Positions 35,236 through 48,945 of a DNA stretch of 64,000 nucleotides are shown one piece after another. The notes below the pieces were generated by a model. That model was given only the letters and a program-made list of their open reading frames with translations. It did not search any database and was not told where the DNA came from. The translations under genes and the position numbers were made by a program. Position 1 is the stretch's first letter. Every line of letters begins with the position of its first letter. The stretch comes from Setaria digitata (taxonomy: Eukaryota; Nematoda; Chromadorea; Rhabditida; Setariidae), in the NCBI GenBank assembly GCA_003640385.1, contig RCAB01000045.1, forward strand, positions 62,001-126,000, written 5' to 3'.

Positions 35236-37917
35236 ATGGTATGTAATTTGCATGTATTTCTTTTTAAAAAATTTACAGAATTATTCCTACAGGATATTAA
35301 TTAGTGAAAGAAGATATATTTGGGGTCTGCGGAGAACAAACTTTTACCCATATTTTCCCTAACGTGCCTCTAAACTTTTATCTACTGCGGAGTGAAATAA
35401 AACATCAGTCACTTTGAAAACATTTTCACTGCTTCAGAAATTCCACTTTATTGGTGGCTTGGACTGTCCGGATTGGATTTTGGCCGAAATAGCTTCATTA
35501 TCCAAACTCGTCAGTCGTTGGTTTTCATTTTCTTCCAGAATTTTGTTATTAGGAAATGTTAGAAATGCGTGAGTGAGTGATGTTTGAGTAAAAAAGATGA
35601 AAAGGAGTTAATTAGATTAACTATACCTTTGGAATATGCTTTTACTGGAGGATCTTTATAACGAAAACAAACTGAAAATGGTGGATGCTGCGCAGTGTTA
35701 AGAAGCTTTCGTTGTCTGGCAAGATTTAACTTGATAGTCTTTTCAGCCTGTATTAAAATTTAAAAATTGGTGTTCGAGCTGTGTTGACTGCTTAATAAAT
35801 GGTAGGACTGAATGGAATAGTGAACAGCTGGAAACCCTCAACGGTGATAGAATGCTTGGTGAGCTGAGCTTATTGTTTTGGGAAGTACAGTGTCATGTAC
35901 TGGTAGAGTGGGTGATTTAAATGGGAAATATAAGTTTCTTCATTCTTTCATGTTGTATTTCAATTTATAAATATTCGTAGTTTAATATCTTGCGTATTAC
36001 TTTTAAATGTTTGCTGAACACATTTCATTTATCGACTAGATTAGCAATGTAAAATGAATGGTTCCCTGTTTTTTCCGATTATAGGCTGTTTTCGGATATG
36101 ATTTGTTGAAAATTAAAACAGTGCATTAACGAAATTAAGACAGTTGGAAATTAAGTTACTGAGATTTGCTGTGGACTTTGTGGAAGAGTTTCTAATGAAT
36201 TTCTGCTTTATGTAAATACATACATTCATTTCTTTTGCCTCTGAGATCTGTATTTTCTGTAGATGAAGAATCTTTGAAAGGAATGTTGGCAGCACTTACA
36301 TTTATATTAGAAAAAACTACGAAAAGTGGATGTTCATCTCGAGATCTTGAATTAGAAATGCAGCAGTTAGGTCTTCCTGCAGGTGCATCCTTTCATTTTT
36401 CTAAATTATCCTAGTTATCCAGTTTTGTTTCTACTGTTTGCATCATTTTACCTCTTCAGTAAATTTTAACTCACGCTTTTCAGGCTTCCGCAGCGTTTCT
36501 GCACACAGAGTTATTCAATTTGCTTGCATGTGTAGTGTCATAAAATGGTTGCTTCTTTTTCAGAACATTGCAAGCAGTTAACGAAGATTTATGCAGCGAA
36601 TTTGGAGAAGTTGAAAAGTATTTTATTATTAAATTTTGTTCGTGGTTAGTTATATTCTAATTGCTTATCGGAATTTAATTGGTTCAGTTGTTCAAAAGTA
36701 ATAACTCGATAAATGAGGGATTTCTTAGCTAAATTTCAGTATTTTCTTTACACTGATGAATTCCTAAACGAAGAAAAGTGGAAAGAATTATTTGTTTTGC
36801 ACCACGGAAATTGATTATTCAAATAATTTGGGTAAATAATGGACACTTAAAATGATTTTCTTTAAGTGTGAAATTGTTTGAATTCAAAGTTTGAAATATT
36901 TTGAAAACTATTTGTTTAGCCCCATCTCTTGCGATTTCTTCCGTGGACTCTAAGGATGGAGGGAATGGAAAGGTAGGTACATTTTTCTCTCTAATTCTTT
37001 ATTTCGAGATTTTCATTCCTTTGAAAACAACAGGAACTGATACCGAGATTTTTCTTTTTTTTGCCCATAATCTCGATATTAGATTCATCATAATATTTTC
37101 TTATTTCTATTCTGCAGGGATATGAATTACAGTCGAAATTTTATGTCCTTATGTGCAATGACATTAATTTCGGATTTTTGGGTTTCTTCTGCATGATGTA
37201 AGCAGAATACGCAGTAATGTTTGTGAAAGCCGTGCAAACTAATTGAAATTGATCAGTTTATATTCTCTTCGTCTACAGTAATGCTTTTAGATGTATATAA
37301 TGAATATGCATACCAACGGCAATGAAAATATTTCGGTAGTCTTAAACGAAGCGAAATTGAACTATTTAATGCAAGGTAACTTGAAAATTATCTTTTTTTT
37401 AGGTAGCTTAGTGATGGTCAAAATCTTAATGATTCAGCATTTATAGATTTCTAAATATTAGATTAATAGTGTGGGGTTTTAGTTATCGCATAACATGCTT
37501 TTTCTGCAAACTTTTTTTCAAAGTGTTGGGATGTCAAGGGTTTTTACATTCAATTATTGTTCAAGTTTTCAGTTGAGTTTTTACATTGTCATTACTGTTT
37601 TAAACTCCTTCATGATAGTAGTCCTACATTAGTCGACACATCATATGGATGCTTCCAGAAGCTTATCTTCTGAATTCCCTTCACTCATGACATAGTAAAA
37701 TGTCACTGTTTTAAATTTTAAATGTTTTGTTTTGAGTTCATAAGTTTTGGTAGAATTCTTATACTTTTTTTGACGGGATTTTCAAATTGGATTTCATATG
37801 ACTTATTTTAATCTCTCTAAGGAAAATTCATGTCCATCAATGCCTGTTTCAGAACTATCCCAAGCAATGAATATTATTCGGCCATTTATTCGGAATACTG
37901 CAAATGATGATCCGTGA
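35236..37917 (+). CDS. COMMD4: COMM domain-containing protein 4 (COMMD4)-like
   Basis: COMMD proteins form the Commander complex for endosomal recycling. Recognised exons are 35236-35238 (ATG followed directly by GTATGT), 35438-35509 (KFHFIGGLDCPDWILAEIAS, the COMMD4 hallmark), about 35651-35696 (DLYNENKLKMVDAAQ), 36263-36382 (ESLKGMLAALTFILEKTTK and MQQLGLPA), 36564-36617 (EHCKQLTKIYAANLEKLK), an exon ending at 37375 (NISVVLNEAKLNYLMQ) and 37853-37917 (ELSQAMNIIRPF to the stop). These match COMMD4 order. Two stretches are unresolved: the short segment after the CPDW exon, and the start of the COMM domain. For the latter, candidate exons at about 36922-36972 and 37118-37200 fit splice sites but not the family sequence well. 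Confidence 0.78.
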
Positions 37918-40900
37918 TCATTAAAAATTTTATTAATATGATAGCAGACTTCTCAAAAATTCTCTTTGTAGTCATACCATATTCGTTTAATAATTAATGT
38001 CTTGGTCATCATACCTCTCTGAAACTATCAACCATTCAGATAGGACACTAAGTATATCTGTACGTTAGGTTTTTCCATACTCAGATTTTGAAAATTCTGG
38101 GCTTTTAAATATCTCAATAGGTTTAAGATTGATATTGTAGAGTGAAGCTGTTCTTTTTTAGCTTTTCCAAACGTAAAAATTTTTAACTATGAAGTCATCT
38201 TTCTTGCAAGTTTAATTTTGTGTATTGTACATGTTGTTTACGTGTGTTAGCTTTCAGTGTTTGAATAATTTTTCCACTTGTGTCGTAATTGCGCAATTAG
38301 CAGAAGTCATCAGTGGTGAAGTTTCCGTAGTTGCCAATTAGACACATCGTTATTTCATATATTATTCAGCGCATTACTTCTGTAAAATGCTAATTGGCAG
38401 ATGGATAATATCGTAGTTTATGTTATTGATTCTTATTGGCCAAGATGTTCAATATACAGTATTTATTTATAATGTTTGAAGTCAATTGGTTCAATTCCTT
38501 TAGAATAAAATTAATTGATGGGATAACGCTTGTTGTCTTATAATACTTCATTGCATCTCACCGTGTTTTACTATATTGAGCTTGTAAACATGTTATGAAA
38601 AGCATGTTTTTATTTCATTTTAACTTTTATTTTCAACATTCGAGAATCGTGTGGAATCTTTCTGGGACGCTGATGAGAGAATATTAATTAAAAAAAAAAA
38701 AACAGTATTAAAGTTATAAGTAAAGGTGTTAATTGAAGTTGGGGACTGTGGTTGAAAAACAAAAATTTCGTGTAAATTCCTGGCTTGCAGAGGAGTCGAT
38801 GAACGTGACCTATAATCATAGTGATGCATTTAAGAAAAAATAACATTCATTAATGCGACTGGGAAATATGATGCTACAATTATGTGCTTTTAATGGCCAG
38901 ATTAAAGCAGTAACAGAAATGTGGATTGTGCAACAGTTTCCTGTAGAGATTTATATGTATTTTGTAGAATATCTAGTGCCTTCCTTTTACTACTTAATCA
39001 TTCAAATGTTCTGGAAGATAATACGAGATCCCAGACAGAATAGTATCCAGCACTGGTATATGTTTGGTTATTGCGGAACTTAAGAATCGACAGTCGGTGC
39101 TACTGTTTCCTTACTTCGTCTTTATATTATAAACTTTTCAACTAATAATTTTTAAAGTGATGGAACTATGGTTAAGTATCATTCTATTATACTGTCCTTC
39201 CAAAGATATTTTGAGCTGATCTATTGAAGTTAATCAGTGCCATAATCACATCATGTCGTATTCATTACGTCATCGAGTAGGCTGATTGTAGCTGTCAAGT
39301 GAATAAATTACTACTGACATAATATCGGAACAAATCTATGGGAACAGTATTTATATCAACCATCTGAATCTGAATAATTTATTGCATCACCTATATTCAG
39401 CAAGTTATTTTAATAAATTCACATGAGTTTTAGCTTTTCTTTTTAGTTTTTCGAACTCTGATAAAATAGAAGGATTATTTATAATGTCTATCACTGCTGG
39501 TAATATAGCCCTTCTTTCATTTTTTTTTTCTCTAATTTTGACTAATTAGATTCAATAGTTGGATGAAGGAAGCAAATTAATGAATTTCTTAACTTTCAGA
39601 AATCTTGAACCAGTCAACTTTTTTATTCTTTTGTAATATGCTACTGTCATATGACAGTAATTTGTTTTTTTGTTGATTTTTCAAGTTCGATAGTCGTCGA
39701 ATTTTGAGGAACAAAAAATCTTAAATCATCGTCCTGAGCTCCGTAAACTTCAAAAATTGTAAAAGTGTCAACTCTCAAACGGTTGAATGAGTGGAAAAAT
39801 TTATAATTTGTGGAAATATTGACTTCGACTTGTCTATGAATTGATTAACTTCTGAACCGGACTGGCATTCGGTTCCCTGCGACCAGTAGTCCGCTTTATT
39901 TTAGATGTGATAATTACTTCTAATAGATCGGTTCCCGATGACAGCTGCCGGTGTGAAAAATTTATTGATACAATGAACAAAAAGAAAGTACTAATTGGAT
40001 TGACTGCTGTTTCTTCCTCATTATTGTATTACCTTCCAGGAAGAGCTAAGCATAAGTATGTGTCCACTCAGTGGGGGGCTGGCTCCCTTAGTAGCGCTGA
40101 CCGTTGGACATTCGAAAAAGGAAACGGATAAACAAGCAAGTTGGTATCAATCTGTTCGACTCTTATTGCACATTTGAATTCGAAAGAAAGAATTCATTTT
40201 TGGAGAGGATGGAGACGAAAACGAATAACTGACATTTCAGTTTTTCAAACAAAAATCGGACGAGGACTGGGAAGGAGGATGAAGCCAATTAATCACTTAA
40301 CGCAAGAGGGATGCAATGGAGTGGAAAATGACAGGGTGCGAACATTGGGCGGATTGGGTCGCAGTCTGTTGCAGAGAGGAATGCAAGAAGTGAGGAGAAG
40401 AGAATATCCTCGCCAGGTGCCACTACCTCCACTTAAATTGGACAATAAATCCTGAGGTACCACACGCTTCTCTCAACTACACTATCATTTTGTCTTCTCA
40501 TTACGGTAGCCTCTTCTATCCATGACAGTGAACGAAAAAAATGAGATGTAAATTCGAAATTTCGTCAAAGCAACAAACCAGATGATTGATGGTAAGGTGA
40601 CTGCAAAGATCAACCAATCAGTTACTATATTCTTGTCCGATACTCTCGAGTTTCGAGAACACAGGAGATGTTATTATTGCCGTACACTTGACACTGTTCG
40701 TATCCCTACAAACTTTGCTTGAATTCAGTTGTTGTAAGGAAGAATCATATCCATTTTCCTAATTATGATAATGAATCCATGCATAATTGGGGATTTCCGC
40801 TTAACCCCATAAAAGTATACAACCACTAAAATTTGATATTATAATTTATTGGTAAAAAAGCTTTGGCTGTTACGCAATGAAGACTATTTCTTCGTCATGC

Positions 40901-41420
40901 AGTTCGAATATTCTAGTCTTCTTCATCTCACTAGTCACAGACAAAATGGCGGCTTTTGTTTTTTGGCAGGCAGAAGAAATATTTGAAGGCTGTAACAGAG
41001 TTTGATTGTATCAACATGAGTCCTCTTTCTCTCTTTCAGAATGCCGCAAGGTACTTTTGAAGTTTGACCTGAACTTCCGCTTATTTCACGCAATAGCATA
41101 TGGCACGAGTAGACACATCAGTTCAAGGCAGAACCGTACAATTTAAACCCGATTTCAGATTACAACTGAAAATAAGGTAAGCTTAATCAACATTACTGAT
41201 CATCATGTCTAATCACGAAATTTCAAAATAATAGTTATTCAGGGAACCGTAAAAAGCGATTTATCTTATCAATAGTTAATTTTAGTTCAGATCTGAAATT
41301 TTGCTCCTAATTGATTTGTTTTACCTCCTCGGAGAAATGTTGTGTAAAATGAATTCCTTCCATTAATTCTAAAATAAACATTAATCTATGGAAGTGAAAA
41401 CTAAATCTGAAACAGGAATA

Positions 41421-41685
41421 AGTTGCGGTAGACATTTGTTAGTTTGAGGACCTGTGAACAAGTAAATGTACCAAGGAAAGAAAATGAGGATGCCAGTCAG
41501 TAAATTTAGCAAAAAAAAGAAATTCTAATGAATGTTGCTACCAGTTAGAGTGTCACCTTTAACGATGATAAAAAATCGTCAGATATTCTAACCTTTATAA
41601 ATAAAAATAGAGAGGTGCACTTAATATTTCGAAAGAAATATGGAATTTGGAAGTTGTGGTAGATATTTGTTAGTTTGAGGACCTG
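41421..41685. repeat. 34-bp direct repeat pair
   Basis: Positions 41421-41454 and 41652-41685 share 34 bp containing TTTGTTAGTTTGAGGACCTG, with two C/T differences. The spacing is 231 bp. No coding role is evident. It could be paired regulatory sites or an old local duplication. Confidence 0.7.
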
Positions 41686-42265
41686 AAGAAGGATCTGGGT
41701 TAGGATACGCCTTATTCGTATTTGTAAATTTAATGTTTCATCTTGAATTTAGTAAATTATTTTGATGGGTTTCAAGCTAACTGCATTCAAATTTAACATT
41801 CAGACTTGATGTCTCTCTCATTCGACTATCAAAAGGAAGTAATCGAAGGTGGAGAAAATTGTGAAGCAAGTTGTTGCTAAGGATCATCATTGATATGTAG
41901 CGTGAAAGAAGTGTCACAATGGATCAATGAGAGAGGGAGAATCTGAGGCAAACCGATTCTTCAGATGACGAGTTCGAGCTACAGCGTGAGCTGCAGAAGT
42001 ATATGAGTCAACTGATTAGTTAGTCATGGCGTGATAGGCAGTTACAGTATGCCAATATTGAAAGGAGGAGGAAAGGGATTGGGAAGGGGTGGAGGCGATG
42101 TCGAGATTGTTAACGAGGCCGGAATCGTCCTCGTCAGGTTGAGCAATCAGCAGCAACTATGCGAAGGAGGAAAGAGAGGAGGGACTCACTGTCTCCTGAA
42201 TTTGACATTTTTCTTTCCCGACTATTGCTACCACCGAGAAACGCATCAATTTCAGCTCTCTCCTC

Positions 42266-42317
42266 ATCCTCACCATTATCATTATCATTATCACTATCAT
42301 CATCATCATCATCACAT
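42266..42317. repeat. ATT/ATC trinucleotide microsatellite
   Basis: Imperfect runs of ATT, ATC and CATCAT units on the plus strand. Translated they give Ser- or His-rich nonsense in different frames, so the open frames over this block are not good evidence of a gene. Confidence 0.8.
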
Positions 42318-42871
42318 CCTTTGCTACCTACTACCGACAGTGATCATTCCCTAATAATACCTGTGGGTGTTGATACTCATTAAACCCAAAAAGATGGAAA
42401 GGATTAAATATCACTTACTTTCTAAGCATTTTGTTTTTTTTTTTTTTAATAACGACAATCTCCATGTCGATCAAGTGCTTCACTAATGATCAAACTTTAT
42501 CATCAACTAGCAGTATCTCTAACCAACATCATGCTGTATAACATAAGGAAACGCTTCTTGTCACCAGACTACGAAGTTGTGCTATGCTATTGGAAATGAT
42601 TGTGAATAGTTGAGCATTTCCTCTTATATATTATTTATACCTCATGTCCAGACTATCTCAGTGTGAACTAATTCATTTTCAGGATAAAGAAGGAAATTTC
42701 ATTGCAACACGTAACTTTATTTTCTGATAAGACCAAGTCGAGACGATCATCTGTCCGAATTGCAAGAATAAGTCGCTGTGCAAGTACTGCAATGCAATCT
42801 GCTTTTTGCTGTTAATCTCATTCACATCATTTTATCGGTGGAAAAATTTTTAAATTACCATTTAAAACAAT

Positions 42872-45800
42872 ATGGACCCTCAAAATGACCTGAAGCCTAT
42901 TGTACCGTTTGCTGCCGCTGCCGCTGCAGGAAGTCTAATGCTATCAAACTGTGAGCAGAGTCCACTGGGTAAGTTGATGGAACAGTATAACCGATTGGCT
43001 TCGGAAAGTCGTATCGTTGCATCGACAGACGAGAAATTATCCAAAAAAGATTCAAGAACTACTGAAACAATAGCGGCAGCAACAGGCGCTACCGCTCTAG
43101 TAGATACGATGCCGTACACGAATGCTACAGCTGCGGTTTATCCACCGTATTCGTGGTCTGCAGCAGCAACGGCTCCGTGGTGGACAACTGAATCAACTGG
43201 TACTTGGCCGCCGTTACCGTACTCATCAACGGTTGCTACCGATACTCCAGCAGCCTATCCTCCATACTTGGGCCCGCAGTTCCAGGGATTACTGTCAGCT
43301 GCCACTGTATCAGCTACTGTATCAGCCACCAGTCAAGTGGGATCGATATCTAATCCAAATTCTATTTCAACGGCTAATGCACTATCAAAAATTTCCAGTA
43401 GTTCGGCAACACATACAGGAGGTGGAAAGTTACCTACTCGATCCAACTGTGAATGTCCGAACTGTCAAGAAGCCGAAAGATTGGGTGAATGTTCTTATTT
43501 AACTTATTAGATTTTGGTTAGTAAAGTTGGAATACACACCCACAGCACAACGATACAATTCTTAAAGTAAGAGTAGTGAAATGAGTATGCATCAAATGAG
43601 TCAGCTTCTATTGGTGATAATGAATTAAACAACTGCTTTATATTATCATTATATTTCTTCAAGTGATATATCATTCTTCATCAAGTTACAAACAGTTTCT
43701 GAGACAAATAATCAAATACCTATGCTAATGCAACTATTATCCTCACATTTTTCATTTGTTCATATCAATCAAACTATGAAGAAAAAGTTTGCAAAAATTT
43801 ATTAACTTCTATAAAAATTGGGAAAGATATACTTCCCAGTAGCTATTATATCCTAAAAGGTTGGTGTTATAGAGGTAGTTAAAGTAAGTAAAAGTACGGG
43901 ATCGCCAGGTCGGGAGCAGGAAGAAACAGTGGAATGAAACTACCGGCGGGGAAAAGGGAACAAGAATGGAGGAAAGGAAAAGGAACAGCGGTGAGTGTGG
44001 AAGATAATAACAACTTATGGTATATGTTTAGCAATCATTGAAAATAGCAATTACATTCTTCACTTGTGCATACCGAGCCTTCAACGCTTCCTAACATTTT
44101 CCCTAGGCTAGTAATAACATTTTGGCACTAGCCTGTACTCATCTTCTTCACAATAAGGTGGAGCTTTCTATTGCAACACGTTCTTCTAGTGACTAGTATT
44201 TCATGCTAGTAATCTTAGACCATCCAAATCAGATGGCATCTTTTCATGCTATAGCAGAAAAATCTGACCTTAGTGAGAAGAGACCAACGACTGACTGAAG
44301 CAGAATTTTGCTATTGTTACTTAGTAGAACTGGCAGTAACAGATTTTTCTTCTGTGAGAAACTGCAATAGAGGATATTTTCAGGATCACTTTTGCTTATA
44401 AATATTCTGCTTACTAGTGATAATAATCTTGATTGAGAAACACATGGATGAAAGTTCTAATATCTTGATTTAGTTAATTTGAAATTTTCATTTTCGTTCA
44501 ACCATTTGGAAAGCATGTCTCACCCTCGTTGAGGTAATGTGAAAGTTGAATTAGATAATAAACTATGTGGATATTTTTCCTTTTTTATGAGTTTTCTTTC
44601 TTTTTCTTTTTCTTTTTTTTTTGAATGACTCTAATACGCCGAAAAAAAACGAATCCATTATACGAGAGAAATGGAGCACAACGCATTTTCAGCAGTTTTT
44701 CGGTTTTAAAAAAGAAACTGTTAAGAAGGAAAGAGTAAGGAAGGGTAAGGACAGAAGAAATGACAATAAAACATTTTTTTTTTTGTAGTCAAAACGGTTC
44801 CCAACAAAATTTAACTTCCTAAAAAATGCCGACACACAAGTTGGAACAAAAAAATTTTTGAAAATTTTTGCTAAACAGTATGTCCTAAATCGTTTCTTCC
44901 TGTTGTTCTTCTTAACTCATTTGATTCGAACATTGTTACTTTTTATTTCACAAGCTTAAAGTCACATATTTTCTTTTTCTTATTCTACAGTAAATAACAT
45001 AAAGGTCAACGGAATAGTCATCTGGACTAACTGTTCCAGTGATATTTGAATATTAGTTATAATGATAACCTTTGGATGAGAGCAATGTTTTGTTGTTATT
45101 TGATCACATTGTAACTAAACACAACTGTCAAATTCTTTTAAATTGGTCCCACAAATTAGTGCAAAAATAAAAAGACAATTTGAGATTGATAAAAATGGAA
45201 CGTTTGCCAATGATCATGTCAGAAATAAGCCTTGTTCCTTTTTTTTCTTTCTTCTCTTCTTTTTCTTTAGTGAGAGTAATTTTATCTTTAATGGCAGCTA
45301 ATCTCACATATCTGAACTCAAAAATCAAAATATTCCTTTCTTCAAAAATTAGACTTGATTTTGAATGCTCAAGCAAATAAGATCTTTTAATTAAATTTTC
45401 AAATTTTCTTTATGCAACATCTGAAACAAATTTCAAAATGTAAATTGAAATAGTTAGACTGTAAGATGTCGAAATTACCGTCTTCAGTCTCAATCGTTTT
45501 ATAATCAAAACTATTCGTGAAGCTGGCTATTATTTTTCCTTCTTGCTAACAACGACAGTGTCTAATTTCATTAAAAATATATATATGTATATATATAAGA
45601 CATGATGCATAGCTACCGTAATCCACTAAAACATCAGAATAACTATGAGCAAAAATTGACCGCAATTTCACAATTACACTTTTTCAAGGATACATGAAAC
45701 CATGGAGATTTATTTTAATAGCGTCCAGTCTGCTGAATATCATCAAGATTATCAAATAAATATTCAGCCTCTTACTGCAGATCTCTCTGAATTGCCTACC

Positions 45801-47400
45801 TTCAATTCCAACCTGACCTCTAACTTATAGGTATGTTTCTCATCCCTTCCTTTAGGTCCGAATAAAGACTAGCGATGTACAAACTCCTACCTGAAGAATC
45901 CTTTTGATGTCATATTTAATCCATTTTATGAAAAGCGCATAAACAACGTAAAAATAGTCTTACCGAAACGGAGTGTATGGAGAAAATAGAGTAGAATGGC
46001 CCTGAAAAATCCAAATTTGAATGAGATTTTTTGAATTGATTAAGGGAAAATCGAAATATAATTGACACCTCTTGTTGTCCACATCTATGATTTGTTGCTT
46101 TTCTTTTTTTTTTTTTTTAGCAAATGCTTTGAAACAACGCGCATGGAAAGATTGTTTTCTTTCTTTTTTTTTTGCGAATTTATAAAAAAAAAAAACAATT
46201 AAGCCATTAATCAGGTAATAGAAGCTTCTTTAAAACATTTTTTAACTTTGAAACAGCGCTGACAGTCCTCTTAGTGGGATTTCTACTGTTCAAGAATCCT
46301 TACAATAATCTCATTTCTTTAATGAAAGAAGCCAATTAAATCTTTTTATATTGAAAAAGTGGAATGTGTTATCAAAAGTCATGTCGAATTATTGAAGATT
46401 TTATTTTTCAATGATCTGATTCTTTGTAATCCCTCTTTTATGTTATTATCTTTTTCGTATTTTTGAAATTTATCACAAAATACTTTTTTCTTAACTGAAG
46501 TGGATCATAAAAACAAATCAACACACTGTGAGCAGTAGCTAGTTAATTATCAATTATCAGAGAAAGAGAATTTCACTAGTATAACATCGTGCTTTATCTA
46601 TTCCAAAAAAAAGTAAAAGATTTAGCAGTCGTTTTCCACAGCTAAATCAAAGATAGTGTCATAATAAATCTATGTAATAAAGCCCTTCAGGACGAAAAGA
46701 TAAAGATCTGGGAAGGACATCAATCAGAATCTCGAGTTATCTTAGGTGATTGTGTAATGGAGCGTGAGAGTCACACAGGGTCAATTCCTTTCGTGATTTC
46801 ATCTAATAAACAATCACTTGATCTTAAATCGAAAGTAAAAGGATAAGAACTCAAATAACTAAAACTATTTAAGATGTTCAAGTATTACGAGAATAACAAT
46901 TATAAGGAAATTTGTCATTATGACGTTAAACATACATTTAATTTCACTTAGAACTTTAAACATAGTAAAGAAACCAATAGATGCTCATTTTCTATTTACG
47001 AATGGTTGAAAGAGGTGGCTGGTATTCAGGTATTTTTTAAACCGAGCTTCAAACTTTGCAATTTTATCAGGTATTGCGAATATTCCGGCAAAAATGCGAG
47101 GGATCCATAACTGCCATGTGCCTGGATGTGGCAAAGTATATAGCAAAAGCTCTCATCTAAAAGCACATCTTCGTTGGCATTCTGGGGAACGACCATTCGT
47201 GAGTTTCTTTCGGCTTTTTAATCTTACCCAAACAAATTATGCAATTTTTTGTTCACTGCTAAGCTTCAAAGCCTATGAGTTCAGCAACCTTTTTCATTAC
47301 TGGAACGACTTTTTTTGGTTACATTAACCATATCAATGTAAATTTTCAGAAGCGACGACTCATGGAAAATGGTTCAAGTTCGCGTGGGAGTGCTGCATGA
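42872..47400 (+). CDS. Sp-family transcription factor with Btd box and a single C2H2 finger
   Basis: Three exons join in phase: 42872-43484, 47071-47198 and 47350-47400, giving 263 residues. The first exon codes a low-complexity Ala/Ser/Thr/Tyr/Pro-rich region, like Sp activation domains, and ends with the Btd box [14 protein letters not shown]. After a 3.6-kb intron, exon 2 codes [18 protein letters not shown] and [14 protein letters not shown], a perfect Sp finger 1 (C-x4-C-x12-H-x3-H). Exon 3 codes [16 protein letters not shown] and a stop. Normal Sp proteins have three fingers. No code for finger 2 (CGKRFTRSDELQRH type) or finger 3 is seen in the intervening 151-bp intron or in the next few kb. 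The gene may be truncated, may lose sequence by assembly error, or may truly encode a one-finger form. Family assignment is firm; completeness is not. Confidence 0.85.
43485..47070 (+). other. 3.6-kb intron of the Sp gene
   Basis: AT-rich with many homopolymer runs. An unusually purine- and G-rich stretch at about 43890-44000 is open in one frame and ends at a GTGAGT donor. It may be an unused or alternative exon, but it has no recognised similarity. A TA-repeat tract lies near 45577-45599. Confidence 0.6.
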
Positions 47401-48021
47401 ATAAGCATACCACCATGAAAAATCTTGCGATTAGGTTTATGGTAACATGTATTCTTGACATTTGAGCTTTTGTTATAAGATACAGTAAAGAAATCTACAT
47501 CTGTACTACTCCAAATTTTGTTCAAAACATTCTCTCTAAAAGAGCAACAGTTTAGTCCACATGTTATCATGATATAGTCACTTTTTTATGGAATCGTTCA
47601 GGTGATTTATATTATATAACTTGTGTATTATTGGGTTCTGCTTTTTATAAAAATTTATCTGTAAGGAAACTCCTTGAACCTGTGCAGAATCTCAATCATT
47701 ACTGCTGACTCTTCCCCACTCCTTGTAAGTATGATTATGTGAAGATTTGTAGCAAAATAATCCGAGTAGTCATTCTAATTAAATTTTAATTACGGTGTAC
47801 TATTTGATAAAGCTTACAAGAAGTGCTAACAGGAGAGAATACAGCAATACGTGGAACAAAGATATATAGCACAAGGAGATGCATAATGGCTATGCAGACA
47901 CAAATTAAACTTGGAAATACACGTAATTTAGAAGGAAGAAAACATAGCACAAAGAAAGGAAAAAGAGTAACTCTTGTATAGAGCTAAAAATTTATCCACT
48001 TATCCAGCTGACAGTCAGATG
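47401..48021. other. Convergent intergenic region, Sp factor / NEDD8
   Basis: About 0.6 kb between the Sp stop and the NEDD8 stop on opposite strands. I looked here for Sp fingers 2 and 3 and found none. Nothing else is recognised. Confidence 0.55.

Positions 48022-48945
<924 letters not shown>

Larger units (their letters stand above)
37918..42871. other. Large intergenic region upstream of the Sp factor
   Basis: Nearly 5 kb without a supported gene. Two stretches, about 39900-40455 and 41930-42370, are less AT-rich and hold open frames, one with a hydrophobic start (MNKKKVLIGLTAVSSSLLYY), but nothing I recognise. They may be untranslated or alternative first exons of the Sp gene. A 34-bp repeat pair lies at 41421 and 41652. 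Confidence 0.5.

Noticed and set aside
35646..35756. Minus-strand exon-like frame (AEKTIKLNLARQRKLL...) bounded by CAG and GT sites
   Set aside because: It lies antisense to a COMMD4 exon that fits the family and joins the next exon in phase. The minus-strand peptide matches nothing I know and has no partner exons.
38853..39083. 76-residue frame with aromatic-rich sequence
   Set aside because: Isolated in a gene-poor stretch, with no similarity or exon partners.
40141..40455. 104-residue Arg-rich frame
   Set aside because: Unusual composition, no recognised domain and no clear splice partners. Kept only as part of an exon-like island.
42159..42383. Ser-rich frame with SLSLSLSS repeats
   Set aside because: The repeat comes from an ATT/ATC microsatellite, and the frame has a stop just upstream with no start context.
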